A DNA stretch of 25,740 nucleotides. It comes from Acidimicrobiaceae bacterium (GTDB lineage Bacteria; Actinomycetota; Acidimicrobiia; Acidimicrobiales; UBA8190). Made by a program: the position numbers and the translations under genes. Below, piece by piece: positions 7,313 through 13,816 of the stretch (within the stretch, counting starts at the first letter, position 1; every line of letters begins with the position of its first letter). Where the stretch lies: the NCBI GenBank assembly GCA_003453695.1, contig DMNK01000090.1:1-25740 (forward strand), in the 5' to 3' direction. The notes under the pieces were generated by a model, which was given only the letters and a program-made list of their open reading frames with translations, was not told where the DNA came from and ran no database searches.

Positions 7313-8596
7313 TCAGCTGACCTTCGGCCTCCTCCTCACCCGGCGGCGCACCACTCCGCCCCACAGGATCATCCCCGTTCCCGCCGCGAAGCCGGCGAGC
7401 TCCAACGGACGCGATCCCGCCCACACCTCGCCGGTGTGCACCGTCGTTGCCGAGAGGACCGGTGTGTGCAGCCCACCGAACGGCGCCAGGGCCACGGACA
7501 CCGCTCGTGCGGCCAGGCCGCCTGAGCCCCACGACCCGCCGACACCCGACGATCCGCCTGAGCCCCACGACCCCCCGACACCCGACGACCCGCCGACACC
7601 CGACGACCCGCCTGAGCCCGACGACCCGCCGGTGCTGACGGTCGGTGTTGGCGTCGGGGTGACGCCGGTGCCGGCGCCGACCAGCGTCACGCCGCCGCTC
7701 CCGCTGCCGCTGCTTCCCCCGGTCGTGCCCGGAGTGCCCGGTGCGCCCGGCGTCGAGGTGGGCCCGGCGCCCGGCCCCGAGCCGGTGGAACCACCGCTCC
7801 CGAGAATGATCACCCCGGCACAGTTGAGCCACAGCATGTGGTGTTTGACATCGCTGCCGATGGCCAGCGGTTGCACGGTCACCGTGACCCGGACGTGCCA
7901 TCCCTGCTTCTTCGGGGCCACACCCGAGAACATGCTCACGACCTGCGCCGGGTCCATGGTCGGGAAGTTCTCATCGAGCTGACTCCCGCTGGCGCGTACG
8001 TAAGGCGGGAAGGACGTGGTGAAGTGCTGGATGGTGCCGCCCTTGGTGGGAGCCCAAGGGGCCACCGTGATGTGGGCGGTGACGGGGTTTGCGACCGTGC
8101 TCGTGTCGTAGCCGAAGAAGTTGATACTGAAGCCGCACCCTGGATGGGGGTCATTGCCTTTCCCGCCGTCGGCGGCGTACTCGTCGATCTGGATGTGCCC
8201 GTTGTTGCCGGGCGGGATCTGCCCGCCGTTCGAGGTCGACTTCGAGTTGTTCCCTCCGCCGCCGGCATTGCCGTTCGGAGTGACGGGAGGCGAGGGCGGG
8301 GTCACATCAGGGCTCCCCCCACCGCCCTTCCCGACCGGAGTGCTGACGGGAGGCGTGCTGGCCGGAGGGGCCTGGGAGTTCCCGTTGCCCGAGCCGTTTG
8401 CTGCCGGTGTCGTTCCGGAATTGCCCGGGGTCGACGAGGTCGACGAGCTGGGGGAACCGGCGCAGTTCGCCTGGGAGGAGTGCTCATTGGGGCACCCGCT
8501 CGGCCCGGCCAACGCCGCCGTCGCCGGAAGGACAAGGACCAGAGTCGCCGTGAGTAGACCGACCCCGGCGAGGCCACGTTGAGCCGCCCGAGACAT
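7313..8596 (-). CDS. Secreted Gly/Ser/Thr-rich surface protein with C-terminal membrane tail
   Basis: A 427-residue protein. AGGAGG five bases before the ATG at 8596 decides the start. A signal peptide covers about 1-30 (cleavage after ALA is plausible). A low-complexity Ser/Thr/Pro/Gly/Asn linker follows (about 45-130). One folded domain lies at about 132-264, containing GHIQIDEYAADGG, HPGCGFSINFFGYD, an APWAPTKGG stretch and a final LNCAG. A second linker ends in six hexapeptide units of GGSSGV/GGSWGS type (about 323-360). The tail has VHTGE (386-390), a hydrophobic segment (about 398-415) and RRRVRRR. This layout is that of wall-anchored surface proteins, but no clear LPxTG is present. The folded domain recalls actinobacterial wall proteins from memory only. 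It is divergent from the signal peptidase/sortase cluster and may be its anchored client. Confidence 0.75.
   Translation of the reverse strand: MSRAAQRGLAGVGLLTATLVLVLPATAALAGPSGCPNEHSSQANCAGSPSSSTSSTPGNSGTTPAANGSGNGNSQAPPASTPPVSTPVGKGGGGSPDVTPPSPPVTPNGNAGGGGNNSKSTSNGGQIPPGNNGHIQIDEYAADGGKGNDPHPGCGFSINFFGYDTSTVANPVTAHITVAPWAPTKGGTIQHFTTSFPPYVRASGSQLDENFPTMDPAQVVSMFSGVAPKKQGWHVRVTVTVQPLAIGSDVKHHMLWLNCAGVIILGSGGSTGSGPGAGPTSTPGAPGTPGTTGGSSGSGSGGVTLVGAGTGVTPTPTPTVSTGGSSGSGGSSGVGGSSGVGGSWGSGGSSGVGGSWGSGGLAARAVSVALAPFGGLHTPVLSATTVHTGEVWAGSRPLELAGFAAGTGMILWGGVVRRRVRRRPKVS
7517..7630 (-). repeat. 18-bp tandem repeats encoding GGSSGV/GGSWGS hexapeptides
   Basis: About six consecutive 18-base units encode alternating GGSSGV and GGSWGS hexapeptides just before the membrane tail of the surface protein. 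Units keep the reading frame, so copy-number change would alter stalk length without a frameshift. Confidence 0.7.
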
Positions 8597-9424
8597 TTCC
8601 GCCTCCTGGTTATGGCCCCCCGTTGCCCGAAAGTTGCTGGGCCGGTGTATTTCCACCTGCTGTGCTGCGATAAACGCGGTCTTTTCGCCTTCTGACGTGT
8701 ATCCGCCCAACTGTGGGCGTGCGTTGTTCCCACCGACCGCGCTCTGCGTCCGTCGGTTCTCTCCTGATGCAAAGAGTGGTGGCAAGGACCGATGTGTCGC
8801 GCTTGCGCCGTCCCGGAACTTGTGCGCGGTCATCCAGGCCTCTCCGGTCGCGACCAGTCCGTCGTCTTGGCCCCGTCGATGAGTCGCCGAGGTCCGGCGC
8901 TGGCCGGGATCCGCAGAGGCGAAAGTCCCGAAAGATCGCATTGAGCATTTGTTGATATGACCTTGCGCGTTGCGTGGGTTTGCTCGCACAGAGTGACTCT
9001 CGCTCGGCCGCAGGAATGCAGCGCCCGAGTGGGTGGAGGGGATGTGTTCCCGGCTCGGATACCGGCCCGAGGATCGCTTGACCTTTGCCGCCCTCGTTTC
9101 GGACGACGAAGGGATGGAAGTGAAGAGCGCATCGATTCTCTGCGGGCTTCCTGCCTTCTCTGTGTCGTCGCACCGACGAGGCGACGGCTCAGTCGACCTG
9201 GCTGAACCGTCTCCCCTCAGCAAGCCCTTCGTGGGCGACGCCGCTGAGGGAACCCGGGCGACGGGCCCGATATCCGTCGTCTTCGAACGGGAACCCTCAG
9301 TGGCTCCCGGAGAAGGGCGAAGCGTCGAACCTCAGGCTGCAGCTGGTCGCCTGGCCTTTGGGGAGCGAGTGGCGAACCCGACGCCCTTGTCGGTAACCAA
9401 CCAAACCCAAAGGAGAACAACCAG
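8597..9424. promoter_or_regulatory. Divergent control region of the surface-protein locus
   Basis: About 830 bases without a convincing gene lie between the leftward surface protein and the rightward secretion cluster. Open frames here have no ribosome site or recognisable protein character. Seen directly: AGGAGG for the leftward gene (8602-8607), AGGAG for the rightward gene (9411-9415), and a dense set of complementary segments between 9244 and 9393, listed separately. A GGGCCCGATAT stretch at 9263-9273 resembles the -10 part of sigma-28 (FliA/WhiG) promoters, but its upstream half is poor. No known riboswitch class could be matched by eye. Confidence 0.5.
9244..9393 (+). ncRNA. Candidate structured 5' leader RNA
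   Basis: Complementary segments are packed upstream of the first secreted-protein gene. CTGAGGG (9244-9250) pairs with CCCTCAG (9294-9300), continued by CCCG (9253-9256) with CGGG (9288-9291). CGACGG (9259-9264) pairs with CCGTCG (9274-9279). GCTCCC (9303-9308) can pair with GGGAGC (9361-9366), and AAGGGCG (9313-9319) with CGCCCTT (9382-9388); these last two cross, as in a pseudoknot or two alternative folds. CCGAC/GTCGG (9378-9382/9389-9393) competes with the last pairing just ahead of the ribosome site. The transcription start is not known, so this may be partly DNA-level symmetry. Confidence 0.4.
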
Positions 9425-9877
9425 ATGAGGATTCAAACCCTCGTGAACGGGAAGAAGCGGTATGTCGCCGCGGGCTTGGTGGCCGCGACGCTGGGTGGGG
9501 GGGCTTTTGCCTTCGCCAACAGCCTGAACGTCACGTCCAACACGCTGGCTGCCGGTAGTAAGGCCGTTGCGTCGTGCCAGAGCTCGGCTACCGTCAAGTA
9601 CACCACGGCCTGGGATGCCACTAACACCCAGTTCGACGTGGCCAGCGTCGAGGTGGACACGCCGGAGGTCAGTTCGGCCTATCCGTGCGCCAACATGGAC
9701 GTGGATGCAGTATTGACAGGCACCGGCAACACGCCCACAGCTGGCACCCTTCCTGACGACCTCGGGCACCAGACGCTGAACAGCAGCGGGAGCTACACCT
9801 GGAGCCTCTCGACCACCGGCACCAGCGCAGTGGCCGCCTCTGCCGTGACCGGCGTCCAGGTCGCCATCACCGGCTGA
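9425..9877 (+). CDS. Small secreted protein with TasA-like signal junction
   Basis: A 150-residue protein with AGGAG nine bases before its ATG. A basic N-terminus (NGKKRY) and a hydrophobic core (about 13-31) lead into AFANSLNVTSNTLAAGSKAV (29-48). This resembles the junction of SipW-dependent exported proteins such as TasA (hydrophobic, F/Y, S/N stretch, NTxAAG). The mature part has a beta-rich pattern with VKYTTAW, DVASVEV and MDVDAVLTGTG, and two cysteines, C51 and C88, which could form a disulphide. The pattern recurs in the gene at 10375, with weaker similarity at 9966. The SipW-like peptidase is encoded four genes downstream. A structural subunit of an extracellular fibre or matrix is inferred; no enzymatic motif is seen. 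Confidence 0.7.
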   Translation: MRIQTLVNGKKRYVAAGLVAATLGGGAFAFANSLNVTSNTLAAGSKAVASCQSSATVKYTTAWDATNTQFDVASVEVDTPEVSSAYPCANMDVDAVLTGTGNTPTAGTLPDDLGHQTLNSSGSYTWSLSTTGTSAVAASAVTGVQVAITG

Positions 9878-9895
9878 CAAGCCAGGACGTAAGCG

Positions 9896-9935
9896 CTTTG
9901 CCGCCGCCCCCGGCAATCCGGGGGCGGCGGCAAAG
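9896..9935. terminator. Perfect 18-bp hairpin between two secreted-protein genes
   Basis: Arms 9896-9913 and 9918-9935 are exactly complementary around the loop CAAT. There is no U-run after it, so it may be a weak terminator, or an RNA-stabilising element that lets the first gene be made in excess over the following genes. Confidence 0.7.
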
Positions 9936-9965
9936 CCGCCCACCTCGCCTCTCCGAAAGGGATCC

Positions 9966-10373
9966 GTGAAGCTCCGTCTGCTGACTGTGCTTATGGTCGC
10001 TGGCACCGTGGGAGGGGCAGCGGTTGCATCCGCCGCCCAGCTCACTGTGTCCGCGCACACCGTTGGTGCGGGTAAGGCCAGTGTCGGAAAGTGCTCGGCA
10101 TCGACCTGGATGCTCAGCCCTGTCTACGGAGCGGGCATCACGGTGACCGGGGTGACGGTGACTGTTCCGGCGGCTGCCACTTCCTGCTCCGGCAAGGCGC
10201 TGACGGCGGTTGGGACGACCTCGTCGAGCACCGCCGCCGGCACGGGTACGGCGCCGGCTCCCGGCGCGAGCACCACGATCTCGTTTTCGAGTTGTACAGG
10301 GACGAGCTGCGGCACCGGGTTCACTCTTCCCGCAGCCTCCGTGAACCACCTGGGCGCCTCGGTGACCGGTTGA
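9966..10373 (+). CDS. Small secreted protein, second member of the cluster
   Basis: A 135-residue protein starting at GTG, preceded by AAAGGGA. The signal peptide is about 1-23 (LLTVLMVAGTVGGAAVASA). The junction AAQLTVSAHTVGAGKASV (23-40) follows the same spacing as in the upstream protein: a TVGAG where that has TLAAG, and C43 where that has C51. The mature chain is beta-prone (ITVTGVTVTVP, STTISFSSC) with four cysteines, C43, C74, C110 and C115, and a Thr/Ala/Gly-rich insert (about 84-100). It has no catalytic motif. It probably forms part of the same exported structure. It lies after the long hairpin and one base before the next gene, so it is co-transcribed with it. Confidence 0.65.
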   Translation: MKLRLLTVLMVAGTVGGAAVASAAQLTVSAHTVGAGKASVGKCSASTWMLSPVYGAGITVTGVTVTVPAAATSCSGKALTAVGTTSSSTAAGTGTAPAPGASTTISFSSCTGTSCGTGFTLPAASVNHLGASVTG

Positions 10374-10374
10374 C

Positions 10375-10863
10375 ATGGCCACGAGCAAGACATTCCACAT
10401 GCACAAGGATGTCTTCCGAGCGCTCGCGGTCGTGGCGCTGGGGGTCCTCGTCGCCGCGGCGGTATTGGCTATTTCCCCTCGTCCCCACGCCCCGGCGGAC
10501 CGTTCTCTCGGTGGGCTCCTGGCCGTGAAGAATTCGAGTCCCAACCCGACCGGCCAGTGCGGCTCGGCTGGGGTCCACGTCACCTATACCGCCAGGTGGT
10601 CGCCTTCGCTCGGAACCTTCGGGGTGACGACGGCTACCGTCAGCGGACTGGACGAACCCGGATGCAGCGGAGCAACCGTGACGGTGGCGCTCACAGACGG
10701 ACAGTCGTCGCCCGCCGCTGCTTCCGCTGACATCAACCGGGGTGCATCGAGTGAGACGGTGTCCTTCGCACCTTCTCCTGCTGCCTCAGCTGTCACCGAA
10801 GTGAGCGTGGCGATTTGCCGCAGACCTCCCGCCTCGACTGCGAACTGCTCGGTGAGCTCGTGA
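10375..10863 (+). CDS. Secreted or membrane-tethered paralogue of the first small protein
   Basis: A 162-residue protein starting one base after the previous stop. A hydrophobic segment at about 15-33 follows a His/Lys-containing N-terminus. The TasA-like junction is missing, so it may stay membrane-anchored or use a different peptidase. The mature region VHVTYTARW (about 67-75), then TFGVTTATVSGL, then CSGATVTVALTDG (97-109) matches the pattern of the 9425 protein (VKYTTAW, DVASVEV, MDVDAVLTGTG). C62 and C97 correspond to C51 and C88 there. C148 and C158 are extra. A minor or anchoring subunit is a reasonable guess. The TGA overlaps the GTG of the next gene. Confidence 0.65.
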   Translation: MATSKTFHMHKDVFRALAVVALGVLVAAAVLAISPRPHAPADRSLGGLLAVKNSSPNPTGQCGSAGVHVTYTARWSPSLGTFGVTTATVSGLDEPGCSGATVTVALTDGQSSPAAASADINRGASSETVSFAPSPAASAVTEVSVAICRRPPASTANCSVSS

Positions 10864-11741
10864 GACCACGCCGTCTCGCCCTCTTCGGTGGGTCCGTCGC
10901 CGTGGTGGCCGGCGCGGCGTCCCTGGGTCTCGCCTACGCAGCCTCGCTCGTGTCCTCGTCCGACAGCCTGGACGCCACAGCCGAGTCCGTGAACCTCGTC
11001 TGTACGGCCCAGTCGAACTCGGTCGGCGACAAAGGCACGTTTACGCTCGGGGCGGGAGCTTCGATCCACATGACCCTTGCCGGCGCCGGCGGTGGTGGAG
11101 GTGCCAGCGCCGGCGGGGCCGGTGGGTCGGGTTCCCCGGGTGCTTGCATCGAGGTAACGCTCAAGAACACCGGGGCGTCGACAATCACCCTGGAGGTAAA
11201 GCTCGGCAGTGCGGGTTCAACGAGCTCCAACCAGAACGGGGCACAGGGGGGAAAGGGCGATGCCGGGGGAGGTAAGGGAGGAGCTGGCAACTTCGACGGC
11301 ACCTCGGGCGGTGGTGGGGGCGGTGGAGGCGGCGCGTCGGCCCTCCTGCTCTGCAGCAACACCAACTGCACCGGCTCGACATCCGTCGTCCTCATCGCCG
11401 GTGGCGGTGGAGGCGGTGGTGGGGGTGGTCACACCAGCGGTGCCGGCGGCGGCGCGGTGCCGTTCGTCGGTGTGAGCACTTCGGCCAGTGCGGACAATCC
11501 CGGTAACGACGGCAATGCCGGAAGCAATGGCGGCGGTGGCGCCGGTGGCGGTGGCGCCGGAGCCACAGTCGGCGCCGCTGCCTCGGGCAGCAGCTCGCCC
11601 ACGGTCGGCGGAGGCGCTGGCGCGGGAGGTGGCAGTTACGACGGCGGCGTCACCGGTGTAACGGTGTCGAACGTCTCCGTGGTGCCCGGTAGCAGTTCGC
11701 TCGGTGGTCCGGGCCAAGGTGGCGGGGCCAGCCACAGCTAG
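10860..11741 (+). CDS. Secreted glycine-rich protein
   Basis: A 293-residue protein. The GTG at 10860 overlaps the preceding TGA (GTGA), deciding the start. Arg-rich N-terminus, hydrophobic core (about 8-28), and the junction AASLVSSSDSLDATAESV (27-44) followed by C48, the same layout as in the genes at 9425 and 9966. The mature chain is dominated by poly-glycine runs separated by short beta segments (SIHMTLAGAGGGGG, SVVLIAGGGGGGGGGG, VTGVTVSNVSVVPGS). Such polyglycine architecture occurs in phage tail-tip and adhesive glycine-rich domains and in mycobacterial PGRS proteins; homology to any of them is not shown. It could be the adhesive or filler component of the exported structure. AGGAG of the peptidase gene overlaps its stop. 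Confidence 0.7.
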   Translation: MRPRRLALFGGSVAVVAGAASLGLAYAASLVSSSDSLDATAESVNLVCTAQSNSVGDKGTFTLGAGASIHMTLAGAGGGGGASAGGAGGSGSPGACIEVTLKNTGASTITLEVKLGSAGSTSSNQNGAQGGKGDAGGGKGGAGNFDGTSGGGGGGGGGASALLLCSNTNCTGSTSVVLIAGGGGGGGGGGHTSGAGGGAVPFVGVSTSASADNPGNDGNAGSNGGGGAGGGGAGATVGAAASGSSSPTVGGGAGAGGGSYDGGVTGVTVSNVSVVPGSSSLGGPGQGGGASHS

Positions 11742-11752
11742 GAGAACGCGAT

Positions 11753-12433
11753 ATGAGCATGATGCTGGACAAGCGGCTTCGCTCGCCCGACGAGAGCGGT
11801 CCCGAGTGCGAAGCGAGGGAAGGACGACGCCAGGTCTCGTTCCTGCAGGTGCGCCGTTTCGCCGGTGCGATGCTGCTCCTTGCTTGCGCGGCGGTCTGGT
11901 TCTTGCTGTTGCGTCCCCCTGTCCTTGGGGGAAGCGCTTCGTTCATCGGCGTACATGGAGTCTCCATGACGCCAACCCTTCACAATGGCGATCTCGCCAT
12001 CGTCGAGAAGCAGGCTCATTACGGCGTCGGCGACATCGTCGCCTATCGCATCCCCGAAGGTGATCCCGGAGCGGGTCAAAACGTCATCCACCGCATCGTG
12101 GGTGGTAGTGGCAGCACCGGCTTCGTGACAAAGGGCGATCACAACAGCTACACCGACCATTTCTGGCATCCGAAAGCGGCCGCCGTGATCGGCAAGGTCT
12201 GGTTCCACATTCCCGAGGGAGCGGCGTGGTTGGCCCAGCTCCATCACCCCATTACGTTGGCGATCGTCGTTTCGGTGGCGAGTTTCTTGGTGATTGCCTG
12301 GCCGACGCGGCGCCGGGATGATGGTGGATCCCATGCGAACGAAGAGCAGGTAGGGCCTTCGACGGAATCGGAAGTTGAGAACGAACAAGAAGGTTGCAAC
12401 ACCGACAGTGCCCCGGTCCTGCAAAGGTGCTGA
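11753..12433 (+). CDS. Signal peptidase I, ER/SipW type
   Basis: A 226-residue membrane peptidase of family S26. Two membrane segments are visible, about 37-53 and 166-184, with the catalytic domain between them outside the membrane. Box B is GVSMTPTL with nucleophile Ser71. The position of the general base holds histidine (VIHRIV, His113) instead of the lysine of ordinary bacterial LepB, which defines the archaeal/ER/SipW type. KGDHN (127-131) is the box with the conserved aspartate. SipW of Bacillus processes TasA and TapA, the biofilm fibre proteins; the neighbours here carry similar junctions, so these are the likely substrates. A hydrophilic tail of about 40 residues is unusual and variable. 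The start has AGGAG 8 bases upstream. Confidence 0.85.
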   Translation: MSMMLDKRLRSPDESGPECEAREGRRQVSFLQVRRFAGAMLLLACAAVWFLLLRPPVLGGSASFIGVHGVSMTPTLHNGDLAIVEKQAHYGVGDIVAYRIPEGDPGAGQNVIHRIVGGSGSTGFVTKGDHNSYTDHFWHPKAAAVIGKVWFHIPEGAAWLAQLHHPITLAIVVSVASFLVIAWPTRRRDDGGSHANEEQVGPSTESEVENEQEGCNTDSAPVLQRC

Positions 12434-12522
12434 TCTTCAGGGGCCGGCATGGGTTGGCGACGACTCTCGCCGGGGACCGGGTGCGGTCGTGGGACCTCTC
12501 TCGCCGATGACCCGTAGACAGC

Positions 12523-12553
12523 ATCCGCTCCGCCCCCCGCTTAGGGAGCGGAT
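12523..12553. terminator. Hairpin after the signal peptidase gene
   Basis: A 9-bp stem ATCCGCTCC/GGAGCGGAT (12523-12531/12545-12553) with a 13-base loop in the 186-base gap between peptidase and sortase genes. There is no long U-run. It may partly separate the two transcripts; TAGCGT at 12602-12607 could be a -10 box for the sortase gene. Confidence 0.45.
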
Positions 12554-12619
12554 CCTTCCCGGCCACCCTCTGGGCGACCCCGGTTTCCCGGAGGCAGCCA
12601 GTAGCGTTGAGCCGCTGGG

Positions 12620-13816
12620 GTGCGTGAGACGGGGACCGCCGTGCGGGTGTTCGATCAGCTCAAGAAGCCGTTCACCAGATTCACGAAGAAGGCCAAGCAC
12701 CGGGTGACGCCGCGCCGCATGACCTACCGCATCCTCATCGGCCTCGGCGTCCTGCTCATCGCCGCAGCCGTGGCGTGGCAGGTCAACGCCACGCTGTTCA
12801 CCACCCACTCAGAGCGGGTGGGCAGGGCGCTCGTCCACCGGTTCCTGCAGAACCGGGCCCTCAACTCCCAGGTGACCGCCACAGGCCCCGGTGGTTCGGC
12901 GACCCTCGCCTCGTGCTCGGCGAACACCAATTCGGGCGACCCGGTCAAGGGCCTTCTCCAGATCCCGAAGCTCCACGTGGTTGCTCCGGTGGAGCAGGGG
13001 ACCGATGACCCGGTGCTCGCCGTCGCCGTCGGCCACGATCCCTACTCGGTGTGGCCGGGCTCGGCCGGCAATTCGGTGCTCGAGGCGCATGACGTGAGCT
13101 ACTTCGCCAACATCAACCAGCTCGTCCCGGGCGACGTCGTCAACTACCAGGACGGGTGTGTCACCGACGTCTTCCAGGTCGTCGGCCACACCATCGTCCA
13201 GGCCGGGGCACCGGTCCCGCAGCTGTCGGGCACCGCCCTCGTCCTCGACACGTGCTGGCCGACGAACGCCCTGTGGTACACGCCAAACCGGTACCTGGTC
13301 GAGGCGCAGGAGGTCAGCGTGAAGACCTCCAAGACCGCGCCCAACAGCGTGGCGCAGACGTGGCCCACGGGTTACGCGTCGACGGCGCCGGCTCCGCTGG
13401 TCGCCCAGGGACTGACGTTGGCGCAGAACGAAGCGCCCATGGGCACGCTCGTGCTGAACGGCACGCCGAGCAACGCCTGGGCCCAGTCGCCGGCACCGCT
13501 GGCGGTTGAAGAGGCCGGGCTGGCCGCCTACTTCGGTGGACTCAAGGCGGCCGACCAGCATCATGCCGATTGGTGGAGCGCACTGGCGCCTGGGGTCGCC
13601 ATGCCGACACCGCTGTCGGGTGCCTGGGTGTCGGGACACGACTCCCCGCTCGACGTCACCATCACCGCCCAGGGGACGACGCCGACTGCGGTCACACTCA
13701 GCACGCTCGTCACCCTGTCGGGCGGAGCGGCTCCTGGTCGTTACCAGGAGACCATCACCGAAGCGATTCACGGACTCACTGTCACCATTGCGAATTGGGA
13801 GGTAAGTCATGGTTAG
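12620..13816 (+). CDS. Sortase with additional C-terminal domain
   Basis: A 398-residue membrane enzyme. A basic N-terminus and one membrane segment (about 37-53) precede the sortase barrel, about 109-235. The triad is readable: His157 in NSVLEAHDVSYF, Cys212 in LVLDTCWPT and Arg224 in TPNRYLVEA. The usual GHR after the beta strand is AHD here. Sortases cleave a C-terminal sorting signal and join the protein to the wall or to another subunit. About 150 residues follow the domain, beta-prone and with no recognised family, which makes the protein longer than typical class D/E sortases (about 200-280). The start is uncertain: GTG 12620 is used, and GTG 12641 is also possible. It overlaps the next gene by eight bases. 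Confidence 0.8.
   Translation: MRETGTAVRVFDQLKKPFTRFTKKAKHRVTPRRMTYRILIGLGVLLIAAAVAWQVNATLFTTHSERVGRALVHRFLQNRALNSQVTATGPGGSATLASCSANTNSGDPVKGLLQIPKLHVVAPVEQGTDDPVLAVAVGHDPYSVWPGSAGNSVLEAHDVSYFANINQLVPGDVVNYQDGCVTDVFQVVGHTIVQAGAPVPQLSGTALVLDTCWPTNALWYTPNRYLVEAQEVSVKTSKTAPNSVAQTWPTGYASTAPAPLVAQGLTLAQNEAPMGTLVLNGTPSNAWAQSPAPLAVEEAGLAAYFGGLKAADQHHADWWSALAPGVAMPTPLSGAWVSGHDSPLDVTITAQGTTPTAVTLSTLVTLSGGAAPGRYQETITEAIHGLTVTIANWEVSHG

Noticed and set aside
7434..7982. Proline/aspartate-rich repeat protein on the plus strand
   Set aside because: It is the antisense reading of the Gly/Ser hexapeptide repeats of the secreted protein, which has a signal peptide and a strong ribosome site.
9263..9273. 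Sigma-28 (FliA/WhiG)-like -10 element GGGCCCGATAT
   Set aside because: The matching upstream half at the correct spacing is poor and no motility genes are present; kept only as a remark in the regulatory region.
8597..9424. c-di-GMP (GEMM) or c-di-AMP (ydaO) riboswitch in the divergent gap
   Set aside because: The conserved core segments of both classes could not be found on either strand by eye.
11080..11700. Mycobacterial PE_PGRS protein
   Set aside because: Glycine-rich composition only; there is no PE domain and the signal peptide type differs.
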